A DNA stretch of 64,000 nucleotides. It comes from Mycobacterium sp. 1554424.7. Its GTDB lineage: Bacteria > Actinomycetota > Actinomycetes > Mycobacteriales > Mycobacteriaceae. Both the position numbers and the translations under genes were made by a program. Every line of letters starts with the position of its first letter. Position 1 is the stretch's first letter. The stretch lies in NCBI RefSeq assembly GCF_001665295.1, contig NZ_LZSE01000007.1, positions 1 through 64,000 of the forward strand, read 5' to 3'. Under the pieces are notes generated by a model, which was given only the letters and a program-made list of their open reading frames with translations, had not been told where the DNA came from and did no database searches. Below, piece by piece: positions 42,067-51,588 of this stretch.

Positions 42067-43029
42067 CTAGGAGCTATCCCCGATTCGCACGCCGGCGGGC
42101 GTGATCGGGGTTGGCTCCGACGTTGTCCGGCGGCTCGGCGAGCTGGCCCCGGAGCCCTCGTCGCGGCCCAGCGCGATCGCGGCGGCCGCCATCGCCGCGA
42201 CCGCGACGGTGAGGACCAGCGAGGACGACCCGCGCACCGCCAGGTGCTCGCCGAGCACGACGACACCGAGGACAACCGCGACGACCGGTTCGCCCACCAA
42301 CATGATCGGCACCGAGGCCTGCAACGCCCCGGCGTGAAACGCCGCCTGCTGCACGACGGTGAGCGCCGCCGCCAGCGCGACCAGCACGTAAGGGGCGGGA
42401 ACGGTCATCAGCCCGTGCCACCCGCTCACGGCGAGTCGGTGCGTGCAGACCTTGGTCAACACCGCGATCATGCCCAGCAGCACTGCCACCGGGACGGCCA
42501 ACAGCATGGCGCGCGGGCGGCCGGCGGCGCGGCGGGCCGCGACGACGCACACGATCACCAGAGGCACGGTCATCAGCAACGCGAACGTCCACGCCGGCAC
42601 CGGCGCCCGGTTGTGGCCCTCGCGGGGCTGGCCGACGAGCACGAACACCGCGAGGGCGGCGGTCAACAGCGTCGCCCAGCCCCATTCGGCCCAGGTGATG
42701 CGCTGGTGGCACAACCGCGCGCTCATCGGCAGCGCGAACAGCAGCGACGACACCAGCAGCGGCTGGACCAAGAGCAACGATCCGTGCGCCAGGGCCAGCG
42801 CTTGAAAGACGTAACCGGCGACCGCGGCGAGAGTGCCCGCCCACCACAGCGGTTCGCGGACCAGGGTGGTCGCCATCGTTGCCGACATGGCTTTGTCGTC
42901 CGGAACGCCTTGAGCGACGCGTTGCCGAACGACGATGCCGACCGCGGCCCAGAATGCGGCGAGCAACGCCGACACGATCGCCGCCGCGTGCGGCGCCACC
43001 CACCCCATGGCCGGGTGCATACCCAGCAT
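42067..43029 (-). CDS. DMT-family (EamA-like) membrane transporter
   Basis: A 320-residue integral membrane protein with ten or so hydrophobic helices, of the drug/metabolite transporter superfamily. Paired EamA-like halves can be seen, each with helices ending in GYVFQALALAHGSLLLVQPLL-like and LVGEPVVAVVLGVVVLGE-like segments; the latter GEP motif is common in this group. Substrate unknown. The soluble tail after about 290 is Ser/Thr/Pro-rich. ATG 43029 lacks a strong ribosome-binding site. It follows a stretch with a pseudogene on the same strand. Confidence 0.8.
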   Translation of the reverse strand: MLGMHPAMGWVAPHAAAIVSALLAAFWAAVGIVVRQRVAQGVPDDKAMSATMATTLVREPLWWAGTLAAVAGYVFQALALAHGSLLLVQPLLVSSLLFALPMSARLCHQRITWAEWGWATLLTAALAVFVLVGQPREGHNRAPVPAWTFALLMTVPLVIVCVVAARRAAGRPRAMLLAVPVAVLLGMIAVLTKVCTHRLAVSGWHGLMTVPAPYVLVALAAALTVVQQAAFHAGALQASVPIMLVGEPVVAVVLGVVVLGEHLAVRGSSSLVLTVAVAAMAAAAIALGRDEGSGASSPSRRTTSEPTPITPAGVRIGDSS

Positions 43030-43070
43030 TCAAGCGACGCGAACCTCGGCCGTCGAGCGGGCGCGGCGCA

Positions 43071-43190
43071 CTGATAGAAGATCGTCGTCCCGACGCCGCC
43101 GGGGCTATACGAGATGTACACCGGGTGTTCGAGGGAGGGCAGCGCCCGGTGTTCATGGCGTACGGCGAGGGCGTCGGGAAATACGGATAT
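43071..43190 (-). pseudogene. Frameshifted remnant of a PecA-like aspartic protease C-terminus
   Basis: Directly after the stop of the PPE-protease gene the minus strand again encodes its C-terminal end. PYFPTPSPYAMNTG aligns with [14 protein letters not shown] of the intact gene. After a one-base deletion (18 bases instead of 19 between the MNTG codons and the HP codons) a second frame reads EHPVYISYSPGGVGTTIFYQ, aligning with [17 protein letters not shown]. The stop codon is lost: TGC follows the final CAG. It is the tail of a second, decayed gene copy or of an ancestral duplication. Confidence 0.8.
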
Positions 43191-43215
43191 GCGGGATCGC
43201 GGATTTCGCCGCAGA

Positions 43216-44808
43216 TCACTGGTAAATGGTCGCGCCGCCCGTGGTGTAGTCGATGTAGATCGGGTGGTCCTGGAAAATCAGGTTTCCGGTATTCATCAGC
43301 CCACTCGAGATCGGCGTCGGTGAGTAGTCGCCGTTGTAGGTGTACGAGTAAAGGAGGTTGTTACCGCTGGCGTCGTAGACCTGAATCACGTCGCCTGGGT
43401 GCGCGCCAATACTCGACGGCAAGGTTCCCTCCACGCCACCGGAGTCGACGATCGACGCAACCTGGCCCACCTGGGTGCCATTGACCTTGACGTCGAGGTT
43501 GGTGATCGGCATTTGGGGCAGCTGCGCCAACACCTGAGGGTTCTGGAGTGTTGAGTGGCCACCGAATTGCAGGATGCCTGCCTGCTGGTCGATCAGCAGA
43601 CCTGAGTTGTAGGGCGCCGGCAGCGCCTGGAGCGGATTGCTCGGGCCCGGGCCCGTGGCATTCGGTCCGACACCCAAAACGCCGGCCGCGCTGTCGCTGG
43701 CGAAGAAGGACTGGAACGTCAGGCCGTTGGTCATCGCGGACTGGATGGACACCGGAAACGCGAGGAACTCGACGTTCACCGGCGTCGACGCGGTGATGAG
43801 CCCGCCGCCGAAATTCACCGGCGCGTTGTAGGTGAGGTAAAGATAATCCAATCCCCCGCTGTAACCCCCGATGCCGCCTCCGATGGGAATGCCGAGCTGG
43901 AGCACGCCCAACAGGCCGCCGACTTTTGTGAATGGGATGACAAGGCCCTTGGATCCAGTGTCGACCAGCAGCGGCACAGTGGATCCGCTGCCGACGGAGG
44001 CGTTCACGATCGGTTCGGTCCCGGAGACAACCGTCAGCGGAGCGGTTGCCGTACTGCCGTTTACGGTCGCGAAGCCGCCGGTCGCCTGTGGCCCGGTGGG
44101 GATCAGCTGGCGCCCGAACAAGATGTCCGTGGGGAAATTGATCACGTCGATGGCATAGGTCTCGACGCGCCCGAGCAGGCCCGCTATCGGGTTGCTGGCC
44201 GCGGAGGTCAACGAATCAATTGCAGCCGGGGTGGCCGCCGCCGGGGTGAGGTGGCCGGCAATCGCGGCGGACGCCTGCGCCGGCAGGGCCTGCAGCGCGG
44301 ACGCCCAGGACGAGAGCTGGGCCGCGGCCGCCGAAACCCCGCCGTGGTAGCCGATCATCGCGGACACGTCCTGGGCCCACATTTCCTCGTAGGCGGCTTC
44401 GGCGGCGGCGATCGCGGGCGCGTTCTGCCCGAACAGGTTCGAGAACACCAGCTGCACCAGCTGGTTCCGGTTCGCGGTAACGACCACGGGATGCACCGCG
44501 GCGGCCAGGGCGGACTCGAACTCACTGGCGACCACCTGGGCCTGCACGGCGGCCGTCTGCGCTTGCGTCGCTGCGGCGCTCAGCGATGCCGAGTACTGCG
44601 CCGCGGTCGACAGCATCGCCGCCGAGGCGGGCCCCTGCCAGGCGTCGGCGGCCAACCCCGCGGTGATCGAGGAGAACGACTGCGCCGCGGAGCCCAGTTC
44701 GGTGGCAAGCCCGTCCCACGCCGCGGACGCGGTCAGCATCGGCGTCGGGCCGGCGCCCGCATGGAGCAGAGACGAAATGATCTCTGGCGGTGACGTCAGA
44801 AAACTCAT
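43216..44808 (-). CDS. PPE protein fused to an aspartic-protease-like domain
   Basis: A 530-residue protein. Residues 1-175 are a PPE domain: the Pro-Pro-Glu motif at 7-9, [13 protein letters not shown], the WQG-type turn in DAWQGPAS and the [11 protein letters not shown] segment. From about 225 follows [14 protein letters not shown] and then a domain like that of the PecA/PE_PGRS35 proteases, with [13 protein letters not shown] (D283) and [13 protein letters not shown] (D455) as the two catalytic aspartates. PecA-type domains normally follow a PE domain and process surface proteins after type VII secretion. A partner PE gene is not adjacent. Export through an ESX system is inferred. Confidence 0.85.
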   Translation of the reverse strand: MSFLTSPPEIISSLLHAGAGPTPMLTASAAWDGLATELGSAAQSFSSITAGLAADAWQGPASAAMLSTAAQYSASLSAAATQAQTAAVQAQVVASEFESALAAAVHPVVVTANRNQLVQLVFSNLFGQNAPAIAAAEAAYEEMWAQDVSAMIGYHGGVSAAAAQLSSWASALQALPAQASAAIAGHLTPAAATPAAIDSLTSAASNPIAGLLGRVETYAIDVINFPTDILFGRQLIPTGPQATGGFATVNGSTATAPLTVVSGTEPIVNASVGSGSTVPLLVDTGSKGLVIPFTKVGGLLGVLQLGIPIGGGIGGYSGGLDYLYLTYNAPVNFGGGLITASTPVNVEFLAFPVSIQSAMTNGLTFQSFFASDSAAGVLGVGPNATGPGPSNPLQALPAPYNSGLLIDQQAGILQFGGHSTLQNPQVLAQLPQMPITNLDVKVNGTQVGQVASIVDSGGVEGTLPSSIGAHPGDVIQVYDASGNNLLYSYTYNGDYSPTPISSGLMNTGNLIFQDHPIYIDYTTGGATIYQ

Positions 44809-44969
44809 CCCCCGGGTGTCCTTCCGCTCTGCCCCACGACGACGTTTCCACCGGGGACGGGCACCTCACGTCACCAGCCGATACGCCAAGACTCTAGGGA
44901 AAACCGGGGCAAAATTCTCGGGATTTACCAAACGTTTCCGTGCCGGCGGCCGTGCCAGCCGACCGCGAC

Positions 44970-44975
44970 TACCGT
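44970..44975 (+). promoter_or_regulatory. -10 element TACCGT, likely leaderless
   Basis: TACCGT (TANNNT) ends six bases before GTG 44982, which lacks a ribosome-binding site. Confidence 0.5.
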
Positions 44976-44981
44976 GGCGCT

Positions 44982-45752
44982 GTGACCGACCGTCAGCAAC
45001 GCGCGATGTCCTTCGGATCGATTGCCGAAAACTACGACGGGCTGCGGCCGCAACCCCCGCAGCAGGCGGTGGACTGGCTGGTCCCGCCGGGTTGCGGGGT
45101 GGCCGTCGACGTGGGTGCGGGCACCGGGCTGTTCACCCGCGCGCTGGGGGGCAAGGCCACGCAGGTCATCGCCGTCGAACCCGACGCGCGCATGCGAAGC
45201 GTCCTAACGGCCCGGTCCCCCGGCGTGCGGGTCGTCGAGGGCAGCGGCGAGTCGATTCCACTGCCCGACGCCTCCGCGGACGCGGTGTTCGTCTCGTCGG
45301 CGTGGCACTGGTTGGACCACGAGCGCGCCGTGCCCGAGATCGGTCGGGTGCTGCGCGACGGCGGTCGGCTCGGCCTGATCTGGACGAGCCGGGACCGCGA
45401 GGTGGGCTGGGTCCGCAACCTGGACCGGCTGCCCGGCGACGAGACCTCCGACGCCGAAGCGGCCGACCGGGCTCGCCGCCGCCTGGACGTCGTCCTCCCG
45501 CTGCCGACGATCTTCCGCAACTTCGCCCGCGAGACGTTCCGGTTCACGCGAACCATGACCATCGACGACGCCGTCGCGATGCTGGGCACCTACAGCAGGG
45601 TCATCGTCGCGTCCCCCGACGAGCGCGCCCGGCGGCTTGCCGAAGCGCGCGCGGCCCTCGAGGCGCGGTTCCCCGGTGCCGAAGCGGTCGACATCCCGAT
45701 GCAGGCGCGCTGCTGGCGCGCCGATCGGATCGCCCGCGGCCAACGGCTTTGA
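44982..45752 (+). CDS. Class I SAM-dependent methyltransferase
   Basis: A 256-residue methyltransferase (Methyltransf_11-like). The SAM loop is VAVDVGAGTGLFTRAL at about 40-55, an acidic residue follows in VIAVEPDARM, and SAWHWLDHERAVPEIGRVLRDGG is the typical motif region. The substrate is unknown; similar small-molecule methyltransferases are common in mycobacteria. GTG 44982 is chosen from the leaderless-type hexamer; an open frame reaches further upstream but has no signal. Divergent from the PPE-protease gene. Confidence 0.85.
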   Translation: MTDRQQRAMSFGSIAENYDGLRPQPPQQAVDWLVPPGCGVAVDVGAGTGLFTRALGGKATQVIAVEPDARMRSVLTARSPGVRVVEGSGESIPLPDASADAVFVSSAWHWLDHERAVPEIGRVLRDGGRLGLIWTSRDREVGWVRNLDRLPGDETSDAEAADRARRRLDVVLPLPTIFRNFARETFRFTRTMTIDDAVAMLGTYSRVIVASPDERARRLAEARAALEARFPGAEAVDIPMQARCWRADRIARGQRL

Positions 45753-45798
45753 GGCACCGCATGAGCCGCCGTCGGCGCGGGTGTGTCAGCATTTGGAA

Positions 45799-46470
45799 AT
45801 GAATTCACGCAGGCTTGCCCGCATCGTTGGAGTTTCGGCAGTGACGGCGTGGGCGGCGCTGAGCGCGCCGATCGCTATGCCGGCCGCGTCCGCCGATCCC
45901 TGCACCGACGTCGCGGTGGTCTTCGCCCGCGGCACCCACCAGGAGCCCGGCCTCGGCAACATGGGGCAGGCGTTCGTCGACTCGCTCACCTCGCAGCTCG
46001 GGGGGCGGTCCGTCAGCGTCTACGCGGTCAACTACCCGGCGAACGACGACTACCACAACAGCGCGACGGCCGGCTCGAACGACGCGAGCGCGCACATCCA
46101 GGACGTCGCCGCCAGCTGCCCCAACACGAAAATGGTGCTCGGCGGCTACTCCCAGGGCTCGACCGTGATCGACCTCGCCAGCCAGACGTTGCCGGGCCCG
46201 GTGGCCGACCACGTCGCCGCCGTCGCCCTGTTCGGCGAGCCGACCAGCGGGTTCTCCAGCATGTTGTGGGGCGGGCAGCCGCTCCCGACGATCAGCCCGG
46301 TGCTCGTCGGCCGGACCATCAGCCTGTGCGCCCCCGACGACCCGATCTGTTCCCCGGGCGGCAACATCTTCTCGCACATGTCCTACATCGACTCCGGGAT
46401 GGTCAACCAGGCCGCGACGTTCGCCGTCGGCAAGATCGGTCAGGCGCCCGCGCGGGCGCAGAACGGCTAA
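45799..46470 (+). CDS. Secreted cutinase-family esterase
   Basis: A 223-residue exported serine esterase of the cutinase-like (Culp) family, which in mycobacteria hydrolyse lipid esters at the surface. The signal peptide ends at PAASA-D (about 32). The nucleophile is S118 in GGYSQGS, the acid lies in CAPDDPIC (D180 or D181) and the base is H193 in FSHMSY. Cysteines flanking the domain (DPCTDV and ASCPN, then SLCAP and PICSP) match the two conserved disulphides. A GG-containing site before the ATG is weak. Confidence 0.9.
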   Translation: MNSRRLARIVGVSAVTAWAALSAPIAMPAASADPCTDVAVVFARGTHQEPGLGNMGQAFVDSLTSQLGGRSVSVYAVNYPANDDYHNSATAGSNDASAHIQDVAASCPNTKMVLGGYSQGSTVIDLASQTLPGPVADHVAAVALFGEPTSGFSSMLWGGQPLPTISPVLVGRTISLCAPDDPICSPGGNIFSHMSYIDSGMVNQAATFAVGKIGQAPARAQNG

Positions 46471-46502
46471 GCCGCTCGCATTCGTCGCCGGGAGGCTAGG
46501 CC

Positions 46503-47132
46503 GTGAGATCCCTCGTCGCGGTTCGGATCCTGATCGCCGTGGTGATCGGCAGCGCCGTCGCAGTGGCGGTGGGCAACACCGTCGGCTGGCGATTCGCTCT
46601 GGTCGGCTGGGTCGTCACCGCCGGCGTGTACGTGGTGTGGACGTGGCTGCTGCTGGGCCGGATGGACGCCCACCAAACCCACGAATACGTGACCCGCGAG
46701 GACCCCACCCGCTGGATCGCCGACACCGTCGTCGTGTCGGCCAGCCTCGCGAGCCTGATCGGGGTGGGCTATGTGGTGGCCGCCGGATCGCGCACCGGCG
46801 CGACGGCCGTCGCAGCCGCCCTGCTGGGGATCCTGGCCGTCGTGGCGTCCTGGTTCGCGGTGCACACGCTGTTCACCGTGCACTACGCGCGGCTCTACTA
46901 CTCGGATGAACCGGGCGGCATCAACTTTCACGACCCGGAGCCGCCCCGGTTCCGGGATTTCGCGTATCTGGCCTTCACCGTCGGCATGACTTATCAGGTG
47001 TCGGACACCGAGATCGGGCTGACCTCGATCCGGGCGACGGTGCTGCGCCAGGCGCTGCTGTCCTATCTGCTCGGCGCCGTTGTCCTGGCCGTCACTATCA
47101 ATTTGATCGCCGGGCTGGGCTCCAAGCTGTGA
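46503..47132 (+). CDS. DUF1345 membrane protein
   Basis: A 209-residue integral membrane protein with five hydrophobic helices. The family-defining stretch [36 protein letters not shown], visible here as [13 protein letters not shown] and [12 protein letters not shown], is present, followed by [17 protein letters not shown]. Function unknown. GGGAGG before GTG 46503. It follows the cutinase by 32 bases and may be co-transcribed. Confidence 0.85.
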   Translation: MRSLVAVRILIAVVIGSAVAVAVGNTVGWRFALVGWVVTAGVYVVWTWLLLGRMDAHQTHEYVTREDPTRWIADTVVVSASLASLIGVGYVVAAGSRTGATAVAAALLGILAVVASWFAVHTLFTVHYARLYYSDEPGGINFHDPEPPRFRDFAYLAFTVGMTYQVSDTEIGLTSIRATVLRQALLSYLLGAVVLAVTINLIAGLGSKL

Positions 47133-47140
47133 CGCCGGAC

Positions 47141-47146
47141 TAATCT
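47141..47146 (+). promoter_or_regulatory. -10 element TAATCT, likely leaderless
   Basis: TAATCT ends seven bases before ATG 47154, the same spacing as at 17193, 20322 and 27240. Confidence 0.5.
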
Positions 47147-47153
47147 GGCGGGC

Positions 47154-47708
47154 ATGGCAATCGAGTCCACCATGCTCGCCCTCGGCACCCCCGCGCCGCC
47201 GTTCTCGCTGCCCGAGCCGGCCACCGGCAACACGGTCAGCCTCGACGACCTGGCGGGCCCCGCGCTCGTCGTCACCTTCATCTGCAATCACTGCCCCTAC
47301 GTCAAGCACGTCGCCGCCGGGCTCGCCGCGCTCGGCCGTGACCTCGCGGACAAGGGCGTCGCGATGGTCGGCATCTCGAGCAACGACGTCGTCACCTACC
47401 CGCAGGACGGGCCCGAGCAGATGGTCGCCGAGGCCCGCGCCCACGGCTGGACGTTTCCCTATCTCTACGACGAGAGCCAGGACGTCGCGCGTGCCTTCTC
47501 CGCGGCCTGCACGCCCGACACGTTCGTCTTCGATGGCGAGCGCCGGCTCGTCTACCGCGGACAGCTCGACGACTCCCGGCCGGGAAATGACAAGCCGGTG
47601 ACGGCCTCCGACGTCCGGGCAGCGGTCGACGCGGTGCTCGCCGGGCGGCCGGTCGACGCGGATCAGCGCCCGTCGATCGGGTGCGGCATCAAGTGGCGCG
47701 GAGCCTGA
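47154..47708 (+). CDS. Thioredoxin-fold peroxiredoxin-like protein
   Basis: A 184-residue AhpC/TSA-like redoxin. The segment FICNHCPYVKHVAAGLAAL holds a C-x-x-C-type active site, preceded by TPAPPFSLPEP. The AACTPDTFVFD segment later resembles the cis-proline loop. This subgroup (often called thioredoxin family protein) is widespread with unknown partners. No ribosome-binding site; TAATCT suggests a leaderless message. Confidence 0.85.
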   Translation: MAIESTMLALGTPAPPFSLPEPATGNTVSLDDLAGPALVVTFICNHCPYVKHVAAGLAALGRDLADKGVAMVGISSNDVVTYPQDGPEQMVAEARAHGWTFPYLYDESQDVARAFSAACTPDTFVFDGERRLVYRGQLDDSRPGNDKPVTASDVRAAVDAVLAGRPVDADQRPSIGCGIKWRGA

Positions 47709-47753
47709 TACACGCGTTTGGCCGCCGCGCGGGCGGGTATCGCAACAGCAGCC

Positions 47754-48002
47754 ATGACCGCGCAACCCCCCGATCCCGATCCGACGCAAACCCCCGACCT
47801 CGAGCCGGGCGGCGGCGTCACGCCGGGCGCGACCCCGCCGGCCGCGCCGCAGACCTCCGGTGTGGCCGAGGCCCAACCACCCAATCGTGGGCGATTCACC
47901 CACGGCTCTACCCTCACGGTCATCGCCGTCTGCGTATTCGTTGTGGCGTTCGCCGCGGTGGCGGTGCTGCTCGTCATGAAGATGCTTGGGCTGACGGGCT
48001 GA
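47754..48002 (+). CDS. DUF6480-like small membrane protein
   Basis: An 82-residue protein: a Pro/Gly/Thr-rich hydrophilic half with the TPDLEPGGGVTPGATPP pattern, followed by one membrane helix at about 55-77. I recall this arrangement as DUF6480. Role unknown. ATG 47754 starts at a typical distance of 45 bases after the redoxin stop; no strong ribosome-binding site. Confidence 0.7.
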   Translation: MTAQPPDPDPTQTPDLEPGGGVTPGATPPAAPQTSGVAEAQPPNRGRFTHGSTLTVIAVCVFVVAFAAVAVLLVMKMLGLTG

Positions 48003-48806
48003 CTACCGAGCGACGGTGACGCGGTCACCGACCCGGATGACGCCCTGCCCCACCACCTCCAGGTACGCCCCCGCGCACGGCTGCGGTCCGTGACCGCCTG
48101 TATCCCAACGGTTTTCGGCCGCCGGAGTGCGAAGCGCGTGCGGAGCACGCGGCAGCGGGCCGTGCTCGAGCGTCGGCACCACGCACCGCGACGTGGCCGT
48201 CAGGGCGCGCAGCCGCGCCTCCCCCGCCACGATTCCCCTTCCCGCCCAGTCGTTTTCGGTATACGGAGGATGGCCCGGCGGGGTCGCGATCACCAGGTTC
48301 GGCCGATAGCGCAGCGCCTCCACGCCGATGTGCTCGAGGGTGGCCGTGGTGATCGCGTGCAGCGGGGCCTCGTCGGTGAACGAGTCACCCGGGGTCGCCT
48401 GGGCGATCTCCAGGATGCGGCCACCGACGTCGGCGTCCAACCCGAGCTCGAGCAGCTTCTCGGGATCCGGGCGTTCCAGCGTCGCGCCCTGCGGTCGCTG
48501 GCTGATCAGCCGCACCGACCGCCCCAGCAGCCGCGAGAGCACGTCGTCGACCCCGGGGTCATCGGCGGTGACGTCGGTCCCGTCGGGCAGCGCGATCCTG
48601 ACCCGCCCGGTGTCGGTGTGGGCGGTGCACTTCAGCAGCCCGCGCCACAGCCGCGCGTGTTTGGCGCTGGCCACATGGCCGGTTTCGGCGTCGACGAGGG
48701 CCAACCGCCGGTCCCCCTCGGCGCCGCCTTCGTCGACGAACAGGGAATCGACGGTTTCGCCGAGCATCGACTTCACCGGATAGCGGCGCAAGCTCTCCAC
48801 CCGCAT
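48003..48806 (-). CDS. MOSC-domain protein
   Basis: A 267-residue protein with an N-terminal MOSC beta-barrel (LRRYPVKSMLGETVDSLFVDEGGAEGDR, represented by RYPVKSMLGE and GAEGDR) and a C-terminal MOSC domain (ALTATSRCVVPTLEHG near 205-220). MOSC proteins bind the molybdenum cofactor, usually through a conserved cysteine, and reduce N-hydroxylated compounds or transfer sulphur; the cysteine in SRCVVP is the candidate ligand. ATG 48806 or GTG 48812 are possible, with GGGGGA upstream. It is convergent with the DUF6480-like gene with no gap. Confidence 0.85.
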   Translation of the reverse strand: MRVESLRRYPVKSMLGETVDSLFVDEGGAEGDRRLALVDAETGHVASAKHARLWRGLLKCTAHTDTGRVRIALPDGTDVTADDPGVDDVLSRLLGRSVRLISQRPQGATLERPDPEKLLELGLDADVGGRILEIAQATPGDSFTDEAPLHAITTATLEHIGVEALRYRPNLVIATPPGHPPYTENDWAGRGIVAGEARLRALTATSRCVVPTLEHGPLPRAPHALRTPAAENRWDTGGHGPQPCAGAYLEVVGQGVIRVGDRVTVAR

Positions 48807-48881
48807 GTGCACTTAATCCCCCGCGAGAGACCCGTCGTTCACCGTCAGGAACGACAGTAGTGCGCTCGCGGCGGCACCCGA

Positions 48882-49205
48882 TTAACCCGGGCAGTAAACC
48901 GATTCCGCCGCGCTGACCATCCCGGTGAGGTCCGCGAACGAGTAGCCTTTCGAGGCCAGCTGCGAGTGGAGGTCCGAGGCAATGACGTCGGGGGTTTTGC
49001 CAGCCATGCGGTCGGCGCAGATGCTGTGACCCATTGAGACCATATCGGAGTCGGCTCCCGATTGCCAAGTGAAACCGAGGTTCTTCAGTTTCGCGAGGTA
49101 TGCGTCGTCCGTGGAGTCGGCCGATGCAATCGCGGTGCTTGCTGTCAGGGCAGCGCTTACCATCACGGGAATTGTCAGTTTGGCCAGCCAGCGAGGTGCA
49201 GACAT
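48882..49205 (-). CDS. Secreted DUF732 protein
   Basis: A 107-residue secreted protein. The signal peptide ends at AIASA-D (about 29). The mature domain begins DDAYLAKLKNLGFTW and has two cysteines (HSICADRM and SVYCPG) likely to pair, all typical of DUF732, a mycobacterial family of small exported proteins of unknown function. AGAAGGG before the ATG. Confidence 0.9.
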   Translation of the reverse strand: MSAPRWLAKLTIPVMVSAALTASTAIASADSTDDAYLAKLKNLGFTWQSGADSDMVSMGHSICADRMAGKTPDVIASDLHSQLASKGYSFADLTGMVSAAESVYCPG

Positions 49206-49330
49206 TTCGAGCCCTTCTTTTCTTGTCGGCGTCTAGGGTGTCGCCAGTATATGAGCGTCCGGCCAGCGTGAATATTAAAAATTTCGAAACTTGCGGCCAG
49301 CTGATTAGACCATCTCAGTGATCGGCGCGC

Positions 49331-50002
49331 TCAGCCGGTGACGACGATCGACTCCTGGCCGGTCTTCCATGCGTTCGTGAAGGTGGCGATGGGCACCTGC
49401 TCGTCGGCGAACTCGACTCCGGGGTCGTTGAGGTGAACGATCTCCTTGTTGGTGTCGATCCCGGTGACGACGAGGAAGTGGTCGGCCTGGGTGCGCTGGT
49501 CGCTGGTGTGCCAGATGATCGCCGAATTGACCCAGGCGATGACCTTGCGGTTGTTGCTGAGGTATTGCTCGAGCGCCGGCAGCCCCGTCTGTTCCGGGTG
49601 CTTGTCCTCGGTCATCACCGATTTGATGCCGTAGTGGTCGAGCAGCACGACCTCGTCCGCCATCTCGATTCCGCCGTTGCCGTTGGTGTGGCTCGGGTCG
49701 TCGCGGGGGGCGTAGATCGGGCCGGGGTTCGTGCCCGACGGAGTGTGTTCGGCCAGCGTGATCATCTGGTGCTCGGTCGGCAGATTGCCGGTGATTTCAC
49801 CGACGACGTCGGCCACCGCCATCAGGCCGCAGTTGTCCTCGCGTGACTGCACCTGCCAGTACCTGGCGGCCGCCGCCGGGTCGCCGTACACGCCGTCGGC
49901 GGCCACCGCCGGGCGCGCCCCCGGCGCCACGACAAGCGCGATGCCGACGCCCGCGGCCACCAGCGCGGTGCGCGCCAGGGCGGCGATCCGGGAATCGAAC
50001 AT
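49331..50002 (-). CDS. Secreted C39-like cysteine peptidase
   Basis: A 223-residue exported protein. After the signal peptide (to about AVAAD, 35) comes a peptidase_C39_2-like domain: the nucleophile cysteine in REDNCGLMAVADV (about 58), the histidine in ADHFLVVTGIDT (about 174) and an aspartate in LNDPGVEF. All three catalytic positions are there. C39-like enzymes cut after double glycines, but exported actinobacterial ones often act on unknown extracellular substrates. Function inferred from fold only. Confidence 0.8.
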   Translation of the reverse strand: MFDSRIAALARTALVAAGVGIALVVAPGARPAVAADGVYGDPAAAARYWQVQSREDNCGLMAVADVVGEITGNLPTEHQMITLAEHTPSGTNPGPIYAPRDDPSHTNGNGGIEMADEVVLLDHYGIKSVMTEDKHPEQTGLPALEQYLSNNRKVIAWVNSAIIWHTSDQRTQADHFLVVTGIDTNKEIVHLNDPGVEFADEQVPIATFTNAWKTGQESIVVTG

Positions 50003-50238
50003 CGTGGCTCACGGACCTCGAAGGGATTGAATTGCGTGCAACCGGTTGCACTTTCGGCGCGACCGGTTCGCCGAATAGCGTACCGGCGGTTCGTCGTATT
50101 CGCAGCGCCACCGGAGAAGTGGCATCAAACGCATCGCGAGTTGGCAGGAATGCAACACCGGCGAATACTCCGGGTTACCAACGCGTGCCTACCTTCGGCG
50201 GCCGTCAAAAGACAACTGTTGCCCTGATCGACAATTTG

Positions 50239-51588
50239 CTACGGAATCTGAGCCAGGAGTTTCCTTTTCTGCTCCGTGAATTCCTCGTCGGTGAGGATTC
50301 CCGAGTCGCGCAGCGAGGCCAGCTCTCGAATCTCGGCCGCGATGCTCGTGATCGGGCCGCCGGCCGGGGCTTCCGCGGGCGCCGCCTTCTTGGTGGTCGT
50401 GGGCGCGCCGATCCGCTCCCGGCGGGCCGGGCCGCCGCCCCCGCCGCCGGTACCTGCCATCGCACGCCCGGCCATGCCCGCCAGCGCCATCTGGCTGAAC
50501 AGGCTGCCCATGCTGCCGGTGGAGGCCTCGGCGGCGGCGCCCATGCTGGTCGTCGGCAACGCGACCGCCAGGGGCCGTATCACCGTTGTCTCGGCCGCCC
50601 AGGCGGGTGGAACCGACAGCGCCCCAATGGTTTTCGCCTCGCCGAGACCGGCCGTGGCGGCCGACCCGCCGGCCAGGTTCGTGATCACCGGGAACGGCGA
50701 GGGCGGTGCCGGCGCCGTGCCCGGCCAGCTCTGTATCCCGGCCCAGCCGCTGACGATGTCGTCGGTGTGGGTACCGACGTAGTAACCGGCAACGTCGTAC
50801 GGAAGGGCCGTCGTGCCCAGCGCCGTGTCGGCACCGAGGCTCGCGGCGCTCAACTCCGGATCGATGAAGACCCCGCTCAGGTTGGCCAACACCGCCAGCA
50901 GGTCCAGCGGCCCGAACTGGGCGGGGGTCGCCGCAAGGCTGGTCAGCGCGTTGGGCACCGCGGCGAGCGCCTGGGGCGCGCTGGCCGCGGCGCTGCGCGC
51001 GTTCCCCGCGGAGGTGCCGGTGGCCTGCGCCACCGCCGCAGCCTGGTTGGCGACCCCGCCGGAGCTGGTGTTTCGCGGCGGCGGCGAGAACGGCGTCAGC
51101 GCCGTCGCCAACGCCGACGCGGCGGCGTAGCCGTACATGGCGGCGGCGTCCTGGGCCCACATCTCGGCGTACTGCGCCTCGGTGGTCGCGATCGCGGGGG
51201 TGTTCTGCCCGAAGATGTTCGTCGCGACCAGCGCCATCAGCAGGCTGCGATTGGCGGCGACCACCGGCGGCGGAACCGTCGCCGCGAAGGCCGTCTCGTA
51301 GGCGGCGGCCGCCGCTTTGGCCTGGGTGCCCGCCTGCTCGGCCTGCGCGGCGGACGCCCTCGTCCACGTCACGTACGGGGCGGCCGCGGCCGCCATCAAC
51401 CCCGATGCCGGGCCCAGCCAGGGGCCCGCAATCAGCGCCGCCACCTCCGATTGGTAGGAACTCGCCGCCGAATGCAGCGCGGCGGCGAGCCCGTCCCACG
51501 CGCTGGCGGCGGCCAGCATCGGTCCCGAGCCGGCGCCCACGTACATCCGGGCCGAGTTGATCTCGGGCGGCAGTGCTGCGAAGTCCAT
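50239..51588 (-). CDS. PPE family protein (SVP subgroup) with SHOCT-like C-terminus
   Basis: A 449-residue PPE protein. The PPE domain occupies 1-175 (PPE at 7-9, the GPWLGPAS turn, [12 protein letters not shown]). Near 330 the SVPPAWA motif places it in the SVP subgroup, which is typically exported by an ESX system. After a Gly-rich stretch (about 390-400) the last 35 residues read [24 protein letters not shown], seen here as [12 protein letters not shown], the pattern of a SHOCT oligomerisation domain, which PPE-SVP proteins usually lack. GGAGGG precedes the ATG. No PE gene is adjacent. Confidence 0.85.
   Translation of the reverse strand: MDFAALPPEINSARMYVGAGSGPMLAAASAWDGLAAALHSAASSYQSEVAALIAGPWLGPASGLMAAAAAPYVTWTRASAAQAEQAGTQAKAAAAAYETAFAATVPPPVVAANRSLLMALVATNIFGQNTPAIATTEAQYAEMWAQDAAAMYGYAAASALATALTPFSPPPRNTSSGGVANQAAAVAQATGTSAGNARSAAASAPQALAAVPNALTSLAATPAQFGPLDLLAVLANLSGVFIDPELSAASLGADTALGTTALPYDVAGYYVGTHTDDIVSGWAGIQSWPGTAPAPPSPFPVITNLAGGSAATAGLGEAKTIGALSVPPAWAAETTVIRPLAVALPTTSMGAAAEASTGSMGSLFSQMALAGMAGRAMAGTGGGGGGPARRERIGAPTTTKKAAPAEAPAGGPITSIAAEIRELASLRDSGILTDEEFTEQKRKLLAQIP

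Noticed and set aside
46467-47903. A 478-codon minus-strand frame
   Set aside because: Antisense to the DUF1345 and redoxin genes, both well supported; His/Asp/Arg-rich composition is typical of a shadow.
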